This document shows, piece after piece, positions 1-11,035 of a stretch of DNA of 64,000 nucleotides. Within the stretch, counting starts at the first letter, position 1. Each line of letters begins with the position of its first letter. Location of the stretch: positions 26,405,058-26,469,057 of the forward strand of contig CM047425.1 of the NCBI GenBank assembly GCA_026168455.1, given 5' to 3'. A program made the translations under genes and the position numbers. The notes below the pieces were generated by a model that searched no databases, was not told where the DNA came from, and worked only from the letters and a program-made list of their open reading frames with translations. Origin of the DNA: Theocolax elegans (lineage: Eukaryota > Arthropoda > Insecta > Hymenoptera > Cerocephalidae).

Positions 1-1305
1 CTAAATGCTACCAAATTAACAGTTTTTGATATTTTTAAAAAACCCAACGCGGTTAGATTTGTATTGGTATAAGCTTTCTTTCTGTTCTAGCTTCACTATA
101 AAAAGTTAATTTGGCTTAAAGTTATGCTTATTTAAATTTGACCCAAAATGCAAAAAAAACACGTTTTTTGGTATTTTCTAATGCTTACAACGTCGGTCTA
201 CATAAATTTTTTTTTACAAAAATTTAGGTGAAACTCGGTTTTTGTAGGTAGAAAATGATACCGTAGTTATTGCAATGGATATTTGACTTTCGTACACGTT
301 TACTAACGTTTGGAAATTTTTTTTTTTGCATTCTTGCGCAAGACTTATCGGATTATTGCAAGGTCTAAAATGTCTTGTATTTTGATTGTTATCACAGATA
401 ATATTCATATTATAGGTAACTTTTAAAACTAATAGGAATATAGTTTGAAGAATTTTTTCATTTTATTTTTTATAACAATGTTTTACCTATTTTTGCTATT
501 TTACTCGTTTTTGTACATTTATCATTACAATTCGTCGAAAAACTTGTCATTTGTACAATAGGAAAAAGGTTTGTGATTGCGTGACAAACATTGTGTGTAT
601 TTACAATTTTTAAATTGGCACAACAGATTTTGGGATTTTTGTACAAAAACTGATTTTATGGAATTGTAAAAAGTGTCAAAGATTAAACATATTGCTACAG
701 GTCTAAAATAAACCTCATATTTTATAATATCATGTCAATATTACAGGTGACTTTCAAAATTAACACGGTATTATAGTTAAAAGAAATTTTTATTCTTTCT
801 AACAATCAATTAATCATAATTTTGTATCAAGCATTAATTACTGATGTTTTCATAATTATTTATAACTTGTAAATGAAATAATATTTAATTCAAAAGTTGC
901 CTATAATATGGATATTATTTGTGATAACAATCAACATTTTAGACCTTGCAATAATCCGATAAGTCTTGCGCAAGAATGCAAAAAAAAATATTTTCAAACA
1001 TTAATAAACGTGTACGTAAGTCGAATATCCATTGTAGTAACTATGGGATCATTTTCTACCTACAAAAACCGAGTTTCACCTAAATTTTGGTAAAAAAAAT
1101 TTAGGTAGACCGACGTTGTACGCATTAGAAAATACCAAAAAACGTGTTTTTTTGCATTTTGGGTCAAATTTAAATAAGCATAACTTTAAACCAAATTTAA
1201 CTTTTTATAGTGAAGCTAGAACAGAAAGAAAGCTTATACCAATACAAATCTAACCGCGTTGGGTTTTTTAAAAATATCAAAAACTGTTAATTTGGTAGCA
1301 TTTAG
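1..1305. repeat. Long palindromic (foldback) element, arms about 420 bp
   Basis: The first 22 bases, starting ctaaatgctaccaaattaac, recur as their reverse complement at the end (1284-1305). Complementarity continues inward to about 425 on the left and 893 on the right, leaving a loop of about 470 bp. Both arms contain the same short reading frame in opposite orientation (214-408 minus, 908-1093 plus), with several substitutions between arms. The element begins at window base 1, so it may extend further left. No transposase is visible; a non-autonomous foldback or MITE-like element is the likely reading. Confidence 0.8.
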
Positions 1306-2039
1306 AAAATGTGAAAAATTTTTAAAAACAAGGGTTTATATTTATCTATGTCAAAATTGTTGTTTACAAAATAATTGTATCGTATATAGCTAGATTAAAA
1401 GTCTATAGTAATACAAAGCGTTTGTCCTAAACTGGATAAAAAAATATTAATTTCTCGAATTTTGGTGCTACTTTGAAAAATGTTAAAAAATAATGAAAAA
1501 TAGACCATTTTTGAATGTTTAAAATCGAATATGTAGGTCCTTAATTGATTTAGAAGGCTACAAATTTGACTCACTTACTTTTTTTATAGTATAGTCACAT
1601 ACTAAATTTTTAGCCCGATTGGTTGACCCCCCCGGACCGATTTCCAAACAAGTATTGGAATGACCCATATATATATTTCGAAATTATGTTTTTTCAAGAA
1701 TAGATATTATATTTATTTTTTCCTTGCGCAAAAAATGTTGTGAATATAACTTGAAAGAAAGTGTATTAGTTTACTCATTCCTGATAAAATCCTAAAATTT
1801 TTAAATGCGTACTCAATAATAATAACGGATCTAAAATTCAATAGTTTACATACAGATGCAAAATTGTTTGAAGATGAATTAAATATTAATCAAGTATATC
1901 ATACACTTTTTCTGTTTAATGGGTTATAAAAAATTAAATACATTAATCATTGCATTTTTAAGATAATTCTATTATAAACAATAATGGCAAAAGAAAATTC
2001 AAATTTCTACAGTAGCAATATAAAATACGAATTATATTT
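1306..2039. other. AT-rich DNA with one TIR-like end at about 1666
   Basis: No coding signal is seen. A C-rich patch (1621-1640) and the motif ggaatgaccc ending at 1666 directly before (AT)n resemble, in reverse, the GGGTNATTCC-type ends seen at 38437. This may be the right end of a decayed TIR element. Confidence 0.4.
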
Positions 2040-2838
2040 GAAAAGTTTTTCTAAAATTATTAATTTAGGAGCATTTAATTTAAATATTTTTTAAATTATA
2101 ATTTCAAAATTGTATGGATATATAAGTGAGTAGATAATGTATATTTATATAAAACAATATTTTAAATAAACAAGTATATATTTATTAGAAACAGAAGCTT
2201 TTTAAGGAATGAATTTGTTTATAATAATCAAATTACATATATGGGCTCTGCAACTAAAGGGAAAAATAAATTGGATATAATTATGGATTAAAACGCAAAT
2301 TTTGAAAGAGGGTGCCAATTACGAATTACGAGAGAAATGCAAGAAACAGGTTTTTATTTATATGCCGCTAAAATGTTATAAATAGTTCTTTAAAATCAAT
2401 AGAAAAATTTATTTACTTAAGAAGAAAGTTTTATTACTCTAAAAATACAAAATATTAATGACATATAACTTTTGGCGATGATCCTTCGTCATTAAATAAA
2501 TTAATTTTAGGAATAAATTAATTTTTCATTAACATTTATTAAAAGATTAATTTAAGCTTTAATATAGTTTAAAATTTACAGTTAACATTTCATATTTCTC
2601 TATTTTTTTATTATTTTTATTGTGATTTCATTACACTAAATTTTGGTTAAAACTTTTATTTATAAATTATAATCGTATTTAAAAAAAAATTTAATTTTTG
2701 GTTTAAAACCCCATGCAATATAACAGTACCTCCAAGGTGTTGTGTGAATCTGTTTAATTTCTAAGGTGTCCATGTTAGTGAAAAAATAATACAATTTTAA
2801 GCATTATTAAAACATAGGGGGGCGACACCCTTACTATA
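2040..2838 (+). mobile_element. Decayed Helitron-like AT-rich element copy
   Basis: This stretch is the reverse complement of the repeat starting at 13080. Shared blocks include the region around caaggtgttgtgtgaatctg (2734-2753) and ttaaaacttttatttataaa. It ends in a degenerate GC hairpin (about 2815-2832) next to (TA)n. Family membership rests on similarity to the cleaner copies at 13080 and 59580. Confidence 0.6.
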
Positions 2839-2843
2839 TATAT

Positions 2844-3665
2844 TGTAACGAATCAATGTAATATTTGATTATATTACATTGCTCGTTACATTCTCTCTCT
2901 CTCTCTGTCTAGCCTGTGTATTAATCTTTACAGATGTTACAGGTCGACGTTCGACGATTTTCGGCGATTTTCGCGGACCTTCGTAAAGGTAAAAGTAGGG
3001 AAAGAGAGAGAGAGTTTTCGGTTCGTAAGTGCGAGAGCACTTAGATTAAACTCAACCGTCGAGAGACTAATCTCAACCGCCGAGAGATTAAATTCAACCG
3101 TGCGATTAATTTCAACCGTCGTGAGAAACCTTGTTATTTGTTCTCTCTCCATATTTTGATCGCCCCGTGTTTGTGATCCTGGTGCTGTGCTGGTGATCCA
3201 GTGGAGTTACATTAGTTTGTTTGGCGACGACGCAGCCCAGGAAGCTAAATGGTAGCGACTACGCAGACTTCACCTGGTTGTTTAATCATCGATCGCGGCT
3301 CACGCACTGTAAGTGCCAGTCTTGTAGTCTCTCTCTCTCTCTTTCTCTCTTTATTTATCTCGCGTGTATATTGACCTGTGTTTCGCGCGCTGCGACGCGC
3401 CTGTATTACTTTTTCTGTATACATTTCTTATTGTTATTAATTAAATATTGCATTGTTGCTTATTTAGTTGTTTACCCCTTTTTCTCGCGTTTCGCTAAGT
3501 AAAGATTACCGCCGCCTCCGCCTATACGGCTTATTATAGTCGTATTATTACTGAGCGGCCGATCGTGTAAATGAGACTATTATTTTAACGGTAGTTAATT
3601 GTTATTATTAACTTTACATTATAATATTTTATTTATTGTTATTAAATAATAGCAAAACCGTTACA
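2844..3665 (+). repeat. 5' LTR of Gypsy-1
   Basis: It begins TGTAACGAATC and ends AAACCGTTACA, so it has TG...CA termini with an inverted TGTAACG/CGTTACA end. It matches 12241-13060 over its full length. It contains a (CT)n tract at about 2891-2908, a GAGA-rich tract at 3000-3014 and a second CT tract at about 3331-3350. Confidence 0.93.
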
Positions 3666-3683
3666 TGGTGCCCAACGCATGGT
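3666..3683 (+). promoter_or_regulatory. Primer-binding site candidate
   Basis: Directly after the LTR end comes tggtgcccaacgcatggt. A TGG start followed by a tRNA 3'-end complement is the usual Gypsy PBS form. The tRNA species was not determined. Confidence 0.6.
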
Positions 3684-4616
3684 GATTAGCGATACGCATA
3701 TTATTGATAATTAATAGTTTCAAAATTTAATTTCTAATATTTAAATGTTTTAATTCAGTCAATAGGCGTGTTAAATTAAGAGATCTTATTTCGAGCATTT
3801 CGAGAGCGAGCGAGCGCATTGTTTACGTTTCGCGGTGATTCGCAGTGTTTACGCTACAAATAATATTCTTTTGAATCTTATATTATTTGAATTTTAAATC
3901 GATTTGTCTTTTCGTTTTAATTTTAGCGTATTGCGAATTTAATTATTTCGTGTTTTTTCTCATTATTTATTTGTTTATTTAAATAATTATTAGCGACACC
4001 GCGGAAAATATAATTATAGCTTTTCTAATAATTTTTCGTAAGCTGTATAATCGCAATTTAGGTTGAGTTAGTCTATTTCGCGTGCGTGCGTGTAAGTGTG
4101 TGTGTGATATACGCGGTAAATATAAGTATTGTAGCGTATCGCGGTACATGTATGTATGTTTATCTAAGCGTGTGCGCAAATATAGTAAATTAATTTATTA
4201 ATTAATCAATTTAATTTTTTTTTATTGTTATTATAAATTATTAAAATAATTTTTATAGCGTTTCTTCGCAATTTAAAATTTTGTCTTTTTTTAAATAATT
4301 ATTATATTTAAACAATTTATTTTAAATTCTTCGAATTTCTTTGTATATTAAATTCGCTAATTCAATTTAATTCTATTTTTCTTTTGTAAATAATTAAAAA
4401 AGAATTTATTTTAACAGGTTGCAGATTTGTAATATTGTTTTTTTTTTCACAAATTAGTTGTTTTTTTGTTAAATTTAAGCGAATTTGCGCATGATTTAAT
4501 AGCGATTTGCAATTATTTTGTAATTTGTTCAATAAGTTTTTTTTTAATTGTGAGAATTTATCTTGCCAATAAGGCCTGAAATTTAAATTTTATTCAATTT
4601 TTTTTTATAATTCAAA
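3684..4616 (+). other. Untranslated leader of Gypsy-1
   Basis: About 930 bp of AT-rich sequence with no ORF of note, between the PBS and the gag ATG at 4617. The gag start is chosen because the protein from there (residues 1-60) resembles the N-terminus encoded at 46745-46927. Confidence 0.6.
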
Positions 4617-6781
4617 ATGGCGTGCATGAATGAGAGTGATTTCGATCAAACATACGGAGTCGAGATCCAAGGATGGATTTTGAATTTAACAGCTGATCAA
4701 TTCGATTCCGTCCTCGATCAGCTAGAATTGACGCGCGACGGTACGCCCTTTGTACGTGTAGATAGGTTATATAGGCGTTTACGCGGCGATTATACAGCCG
4801 CGGATTTCGTCCAGTCAACTAGTGACGATGATTTAGTTTCGCGGACTCGTCGTGAACAAAGACTCTGCACCGTTTTGAAACGTGCGAAATTTAGCGAAGA
4901 AGCGCAAGTACAGATTGCGCACAGACAATTTGAAAATCTTAATCGAGCGGATGAGAGCGGATTCTCTCTGCTTGCCAATAGCTCGAAGTCAAATGACGAT
5001 CAACTTGCCGATTCCGATGCGGAATCGCAGCATAGCGAGGTTAACGCGGGAAATATCGCGGGGAACCTTGCGGAAAACGCGGCGGAAAACACCGCCGAAA
5101 ATAATTTTAAATCAAATTTTGAATTAACTTCGATGAAAACGCTTAACACAACTATACCGGTAAGACCAATTCCTACCATTTCGACCGCGATGATAACGAC
5201 CGCTACTACAACTACGTTCTCGACGACGCAAGCAGCGAGTACGCATTTACAATCAAGAGGTGCGATACCAAAAACGGTATTTTCTTCAAAAGAAAATAAT
5301 AAAATAGATAATGATATAGTTTTATGTGCATTAGCTAATGGCGTAGTCTACAACGCTCCAAGGGGTTTAGCCCTGGAGTTGAGTAGAACGCAATCGCTTG
5401 CCTTTCAACAAGAGAAGGAGTTGAATTATCTAAGGCAGCAATTAGCGGATTTTGCGACGAGTACGCAGCTTCCGACGCAAACGTCAATTGCGGCGGAAAA
5501 GCAGCGGAAAAATCGCCAAAGTGTAAATTTTCAAGATACTTTTAATTTAAATTATTTTAAAACGAATAAGCATCCTGAAGCACCTCAAGCGGTATTACAC
5601 ACGCAAACGGAAAAGTCGCGTTAAATTTTCCGACTCCTACGTCAAATTTCTCGTCTCTGCCAGCTCCTGCGGATTGGCAAGAGTCTGGAAGGGGGGAAAA
5701 TGTGCCTGTAGTTACAAGCGATCAACTTACGCAAATCTTGTCGAATATGTCGACTAGAGCGCCTATACAGTCACATGACGTAGGTCGCACAGTTCGCCAG
5801 TGGAATATTAAGTTTTCCGGCGAAAAACGCGAAAGCATCGTGGAATTTATTCAGCGCGTAGAAGAATGTCGCAAGTAAACGCATATTTCCGACGCGGATT
5901 TACTGAATGCTTTCTCGGAGCTGTTAACTGGCGTAGCGCTACATTGGTATCGCCAATCGCGGAAAGATTGGAATACTTGGGCTGATTTTTGCAATGCTGC
6001 TCGACGATGTTATGGCGTTGAGCAGAACTTTCAGCAGCGCTTAATGGCGGAAGCGCAAGCACGCAAGCAGGGTAGAGAAGAGCCTGCTCGTGATTACATT
6101 TTCTGCTTGCTAACCATATTTAACAGAATGAATGCGCCTCCAAGTACGCAGTTTCAGCTAGACATGTTGTATGCTAACATGTTGCCGTCTGTTCGGAAGT
6201 TAGTTCCGAATGAAAAAGTTACAAGCGTCGATAGGCTTGTGCAGCTCGCTCGTCAGGCGGAAGAGCTGATCGAGGAAGAGCGGAATTTTCCCACGCCTCC
6301 ACCGCCAGAAAATAGTGTTCTGCCTTCTGTGGCTTATAAGCAGCCAGATGCCAGAGGTAAGAAGGGCGGAAAAGCTGCTAGCGATGATGCTACGGTGAAA
6401 GTAGCGAGTATCGCAGAACCTACAATGGAAAATTTGGCCAAACTCTTAGAGAAGATGCTAAATGAGAGATTTAGCAAATATGCGATTTCTTTTGCGAATT
6501 CCGCCAATAAGAAAGGCCAAAACGCGCGTAATTCTAGTAAACCAGGTGTGCCGAAAGGAGCAAAGAATGTTTCTGGTAAGCCATCTGGCGTGACTAGTAC
6601 CGAGAGGAAGGATGATGGTAAGAATAAATCATCCATTACTAATGGAAAATCCGCGCGTAGTCGCAACCGCGATAAGAAAGCAGGTCCCAAAGAGTGTGTG
6701 TACTGCTATCGCTGCGGTTGGCCCGGGTATATCAAGACGGATTGTCCTGAGTGCTCGGGAAACGAGAAAAGGGGCGAATAG
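4617..6781 (+). pseudogene. gag: gag of Gypsy-1 (frameshifted, one nonsense codon)
   Basis: Gag forms the virus-like particle and packages element RNA. The N-terminal frame runs 4617-5624 and opens with a WxLNLTxDQ-type segment also found in Gypsy-2. The frame then moves by -1 between about 5600 and 5640, and the capsid part continues in the frame of 6044. A TAA at 5876-5878 breaks this frame. Capsid text such as WADFCNAARRCYG (about 5980-6015) aligns with the Gypsy-2 segment at 49920-49960. The C-terminal part is Lys/Ser/Gly-rich and basic, ending in one zinc knuckle, CYRCGWPGYIKTDC, with Tyr at the usual His position. The gag stop (6779-6781) lies 28 bases downstream of the first base of the pol frame. 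Confidence 0.85.
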
Positions 6782-9700
6782 ATAAGGTCCCTATCGCCCC
6801 AATTATTAGTGAGAGCTCTGATGTGGATGAAATTCCATTAGTAATTGCGCAAAAGGAGAAAATGCCATCGCTTTTGCCTGTCGGAATTGACAGACAATCA
6901 GCGGAAAAAGGTGTTTGCAATTCTCTCGCTGGAACGCCAGTTGAGGAAGGAACTGTGCAGTCTACTCGCTGGTGGTTGCAGATCGGAATCGGTGGATTCC
7001 GCGTACGCGCTTTGTACGATTCAGGGGCGGCTCGCACGGTTATTAATTCCTTAGGCTTGCAAATAGGATCAGCCATAGGAAAACCGTTAACTCCTTACAT
7101 TGGACCAGGTGCACGACTCGCTAACGGCCAACGCGCTCCAATACTTGGACGTTTAGAGCTGCCGTTTGATTTAGCGAATGAACGCCATTACTTAGATGTT
7201 TTAGTAATGAGCGATCTCGACGCCGATTGTATACTCGGTGCTGATTTTATTCGTGCGTTTAACGCTGTTTTGTTGCCGCGTGAAAATCAGTTGCTGATTG
7301 AAAACGTGGCTGACGCAATTCAGCTGGAAGTATCTGCTATCGGCATTGGTGAGGCCTGCTCACTAGCTGCTGTTGGCTTAGCAGATATTGACGAAACGCA
7401 ACGCAAACAACTCAATGAGTTGTTGGAAAAGCGTTTGACTGCTCCGAATGCAAAGCTAGGCTTTACTAACTTAGCTGAGCATGAAATTGATGTGGGCGGT
7501 TCGCGTCCCATCAAACAGCGCTATTATCCGGTGTCTTAGAAGATCTAGCAAGAGATGCACGCTCAAGTACAACAGATGCTTGACGCGGGGATAATTCGCC
7601 CGTCGACGAGCGAGTGGTCGAGCCCAGTAGTCATGGTGCGGAAATCTAACGGTACCTATAGATTCTGCATCGACTACCGAAAGCTTAATTCCGTCTCGAA
7701 GACCTGCGCTTATCCGCTTCCCTATATGGAGATTATTTTGCGCAAACTCCAAAGGACACGCTATATAAGCACGCTGGATTTAAGCAGCGCATACCATCAG
7801 ATTCCGATGAAAAAAGGATCGGAACATCTGACGGCTTTCACGGTGCCTGGCTTAGGCTTATATGAGTTTACTCGGATGCCGTACGGTGTGGCGGGGGGGC
7901 CCGCTACGTTTCAACAGCTGATAGATAGGGTGATAGGTCCTGATCTTGAACCGTACGCGTTTTCGTATCTCGATGACGTCATTATAGTCACCGAGAAGTT
8001 CGAAGAGCATCTCAAATGGCTTGAGCATGTCCTAAAGCGGATTTCCGCCGCGGGACTTACGATAAACCGTGAGAAAAGCGAATTTTGACGCAACGAGGTT
8101 AAGTATCTCGGCGTGTTGGTGAATCGCGATGGATTTCGCCCTGATCCGGACAAGATAGCGCCGATCGTGGATTATCCCGCGCCAACTAACCTCAAAAAGC
8201 TACGCTCTTTCCTCGGCATGGCTTCATGGTATAGAAAATTTCTAGAGGATTTTGCTACGCTTGCGGAACCGCTTACCAAGTTAACAAAGAAAAATGTTAA
8301 ATTTGAGTGGGGCGAGGAACAACAGTTCGCTTTTGAACAAATCAAAGCGTTTATAGCATCTGCGCCTATCCTCCATCGGCCATCTTTCGCGCATCTGTTC
8401 GTTATTCAGACTGACGCTAGCGACACTGGCTTAGGAGCGGTTTTAACGCAAACTATCGACGGAGAAGAGCGAGTACTTAGTTTCGTCAGTCGTACGTTAA
8501 ACGCAGCGGAACGTAACTACTCGGTTACCGAACGAGAGTGCTTAGCTGTATTATGGGCCGTGGAAAAATTCCGCTCATATATAGAAGGTTATCGCTTCAA
8601 GGTTATAACAGACCATAGCAGTTTAAAATGCCTGTGCAACTTGCGTAACCCTACTGGACGCTTAGCGCGTTGGGCACTTAAGCTCCAAAGCTACGATTAT
8701 GAAATCGAACATCGTAAAGGGTCTCTTAATGTCGTGCCTGATGCCCTCTCTCGTGCATTTGAAAATGACTCGGATTGCGACATCGCTACAGTGAGTTTGC
8801 TGTATGATACTCAAGATGAGTGGTATACGCAAAAACTTGCAAATGTCAGCGGAAATCCGGAAAAATACCAAGACTGGAAGGTGCTTGGAGGTAGATTATA
8901 TCATTATAAGCCTGACCCTTCCATAGATGACTATTTTGAAGACGAAGACGCTTGGAAACTGGCGGTACCGCAGGAGAAACGTCAACAAGTTCTCTGCGAG
9001 AATCATGATGAGCCAACTGCTGGACATCTTGGCCGAAACAAAACGTATCAGCGGATAGCGCGATACTATTATTGGCCTGCGATGCTTAAAGATATCGCCG
9101 AATTTGTGCGGAATTGCTCGACTTGCCAGCAATGTAAAGTGCCACAGCAGGCTCCTGTAGGTTTCATGGGAAAACGTGTTATTTCGCGTCCATGGGAAAT
9201 TGTTGCAGGTGATATCATGGGACCGTTTCCGCGTTCTTCGCATGGATTTGAATATCTTTTAATATTCATGGACTTATTCACTCGTTGGATAGAGTGTATC
9301 CGTATACGGAAAGCGAACTCGCATACCATTCGGCGCGAGCTGAATGAGCGCGTTTTCTTGCGTTTCGGCGTGCCTGATGTTTTTCATTCCGACAATGGCA
9401 CGGAGTTTAAGAATGCTGCTATGGAGCAATTCTTAGCTGAACACGGCGTGGTTCATACTACGATTCCGCCTTACCATGCACAGGCGAATCCTGTAGAACG
9501 CGTTAATCGCACGATAAAAACGATGATTACTTCGTTTATCGAGGCGAATCATAAAACATGGGACGCTCACATCTCTGAGCTCATGTTCGCGTATAATACC
9601 GCCGTGCAAGATTCTACCGGCGCAAGTCCTGCTTTCCTAAATATGGGAAGAAACCCTGTTCCGCCGAAAAGCTTGCGGAAAACAGAAGATCAAGCTGTCG

Positions 9701-10395
9701 CTGATAGCGAAGCCGCAGCAGCTGTTCAAAATTGGCAACAGCGTATGCAAACGTTGCCAGAGCTGCAAGCTCAAGCTGCTGAACGAGCGACATGCGCACA
9801 AGCCCGTCAGGCCGAATATTATAATTCAAAACGCCGCGATGTACAATTTGCCGTGGGACAAAAAGTTTCTAAGCGGAATCGTGTACTTTCGTCCGCTGCC
9901 CAAGGCATAGCTGCTAAGCTAGCTCCGAAGTACATCGGACCTTTTATCGTTTCGGCGTTACTCGGCTCAAACGTGGTAGAGCTCACTGACAATGATGGAA
10001 AAGAAGCAGGTAAATGCCACATCAGTGATATTAAGCCATTCTACGAAGACCAGACGGACGTATCTGTGGAGAGTAGATTAAATCGAGAGGATGCGACGAG
10101 GGACAGCGAGGGATTAAGCGCAGAGCGAAGAGCTAGCGACGAGTCCAACGATAATGATCCTGTGAGCGCGAACGCACTGCGTAAGCGAGGTAGGCCGCGC
10201 AAAACTCGGGTAATTGTTAATCGTACGACTGCGGTAGATCGTGCCTCTTCTAACGAGCGATTAAACGCGAATACTGTTGTATACGCGAATCCTCCGACGA
10301 CGGAAATTAGGCGCGGAAGGCCGAAGGGTTCAAAGAACAAGCCCGTATCCCCGGTGGAAACGATCGAACAGCGCACTCGGTCGCAGAAACTGTAA
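6751..10395 (+). pseudogene. pol: pol of Gypsy-1: protease, RT, RNase H, integrase
   Basis: One frame spans the whole interval, interrupted only by TAG 7537-7539, TAG 7546-7548 and TGA 8086-8088, so three substitutions account for its loss. Protease has DSGA at 7018-7029. Reverse transcriptase has VVMVRK, the STLDLSSAYHQIPM block and the catalytic YLDD at 7966-7977. RNase H has TDASDTGLGAVL, ERECLAV and TDHSSL. Integrase has the zinc part (H...H and CSTCQQC near 9118-9135) and the D, D, E residues in GDIMGPF, HSDNGTEF and NPVERVNRT, then a GPF motif. The last 80 or so residues carry two AT-hook motifs, KRGRPRK and RRGRPKGSK. The true start is after the frameshift near 6761, not an ATG. Confidence 0.93.
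6757..6800 (+). promoter_or_regulatory. Putative -1 ribosomal frameshift signal (gag-pol)
   Basis: GGGAAAC at 6757-6763 is a canonical X XXY YYZ heptamer, placed correctly in the gag frame (codons GGA 6758-6760, AAC 6761-6763). A 7-nt spacer follows, then a stem of ggggcgaatag (6771-6781) with ctatcgcccc (6791-6800), about ten pairs with one bulged A. Pol is in the -1 frame. The same heptamer is conserved in Gypsy-2. Confidence 0.75.
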
Positions 10396-10685
10396 ATGTT
10401 CCTTTGAGCGATTGATGTATCTACGCGTACCTTTTCTCCGATTTTGTAATCTTCGTAAGGCGTATCGCTCTTAACTGTTGTTATAATAAAGAGAGAAATT
10501 CTTTATATGTTGGCCTGCTAAACATTTTCTTTTGTCTGATGTTTTGCTTTCAAATCAATTTATTTTATTTATTTATAAATATTATTTATGTTAATTACCT
10601 TTTTCATTTTGTCTTCTGGCCTAGAGAGAGAGTAGAAATGCAGAGCTGGTACGTCTTCGGCTACCCAGCGTCTGGAAGGGAGGAG
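10396..10685 (+). other. 3' untranslated region and polypurine tract
   Basis: No ORF follows pol. The purine-rich ggaagggaggag (10674-10685) sits directly before a TGTAACG LTR start and fits a polypurine tract for plus-strand priming. The same motif precedes the second LTR start (to 12240). Confidence 0.75.
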
Positions 10686-11035
10686 TGTAACGAATCAATG
10701 TAATATTTGATTATATTACATTGCTCGTTACATTCTCTCTCTCTGTCTAGCCTGTGTATTAATCTTTACAGATGGTTACAGGTCGACGTTCGACGATTTT
10801 CGGCGATTTTCGCGGACCTTCGTAAAGGGTAAAAGTAGGAAAGAGAGAGAGAGAGATGTTTTCGGTTCGTAAGTGCGAGAGCACCTTAGATTAAACTTCA
10901 ACCAGTCGCAGAGACTAATCTCAACCGCCAGGATATTTGGATAATTCAACGCGTGAAACCGATGTTCTCCTCATTTCAACAGTGGTCATTAGTTTGTGCG
11001 AGGAGCACCTTGTCACTGGTGTTCATCTCCTTAAG
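10686..11035 (+). repeat. Damaged partial LTR / duplication junction
   Basis: The first 160 bp or so follow the Gypsy-1 LTR but with many one-base insertions (for example agatggttacagg for agatgttacagg). After about 10935 the match becomes scrambled. It then joins at 11036 to a repeat of the pol tail. This looks like uncorrected sequence rather than evolutionary decay. Confidence 0.7.

Noticed and set aside
7537..7548. Programmed readthrough at the two TAG codons in Gypsy-1 pol
   Set aside because: Gypsy-2 has GAG and CAG at the matching codons, and a third stop occurs downstream, so these are ordinary nonsense mutations.
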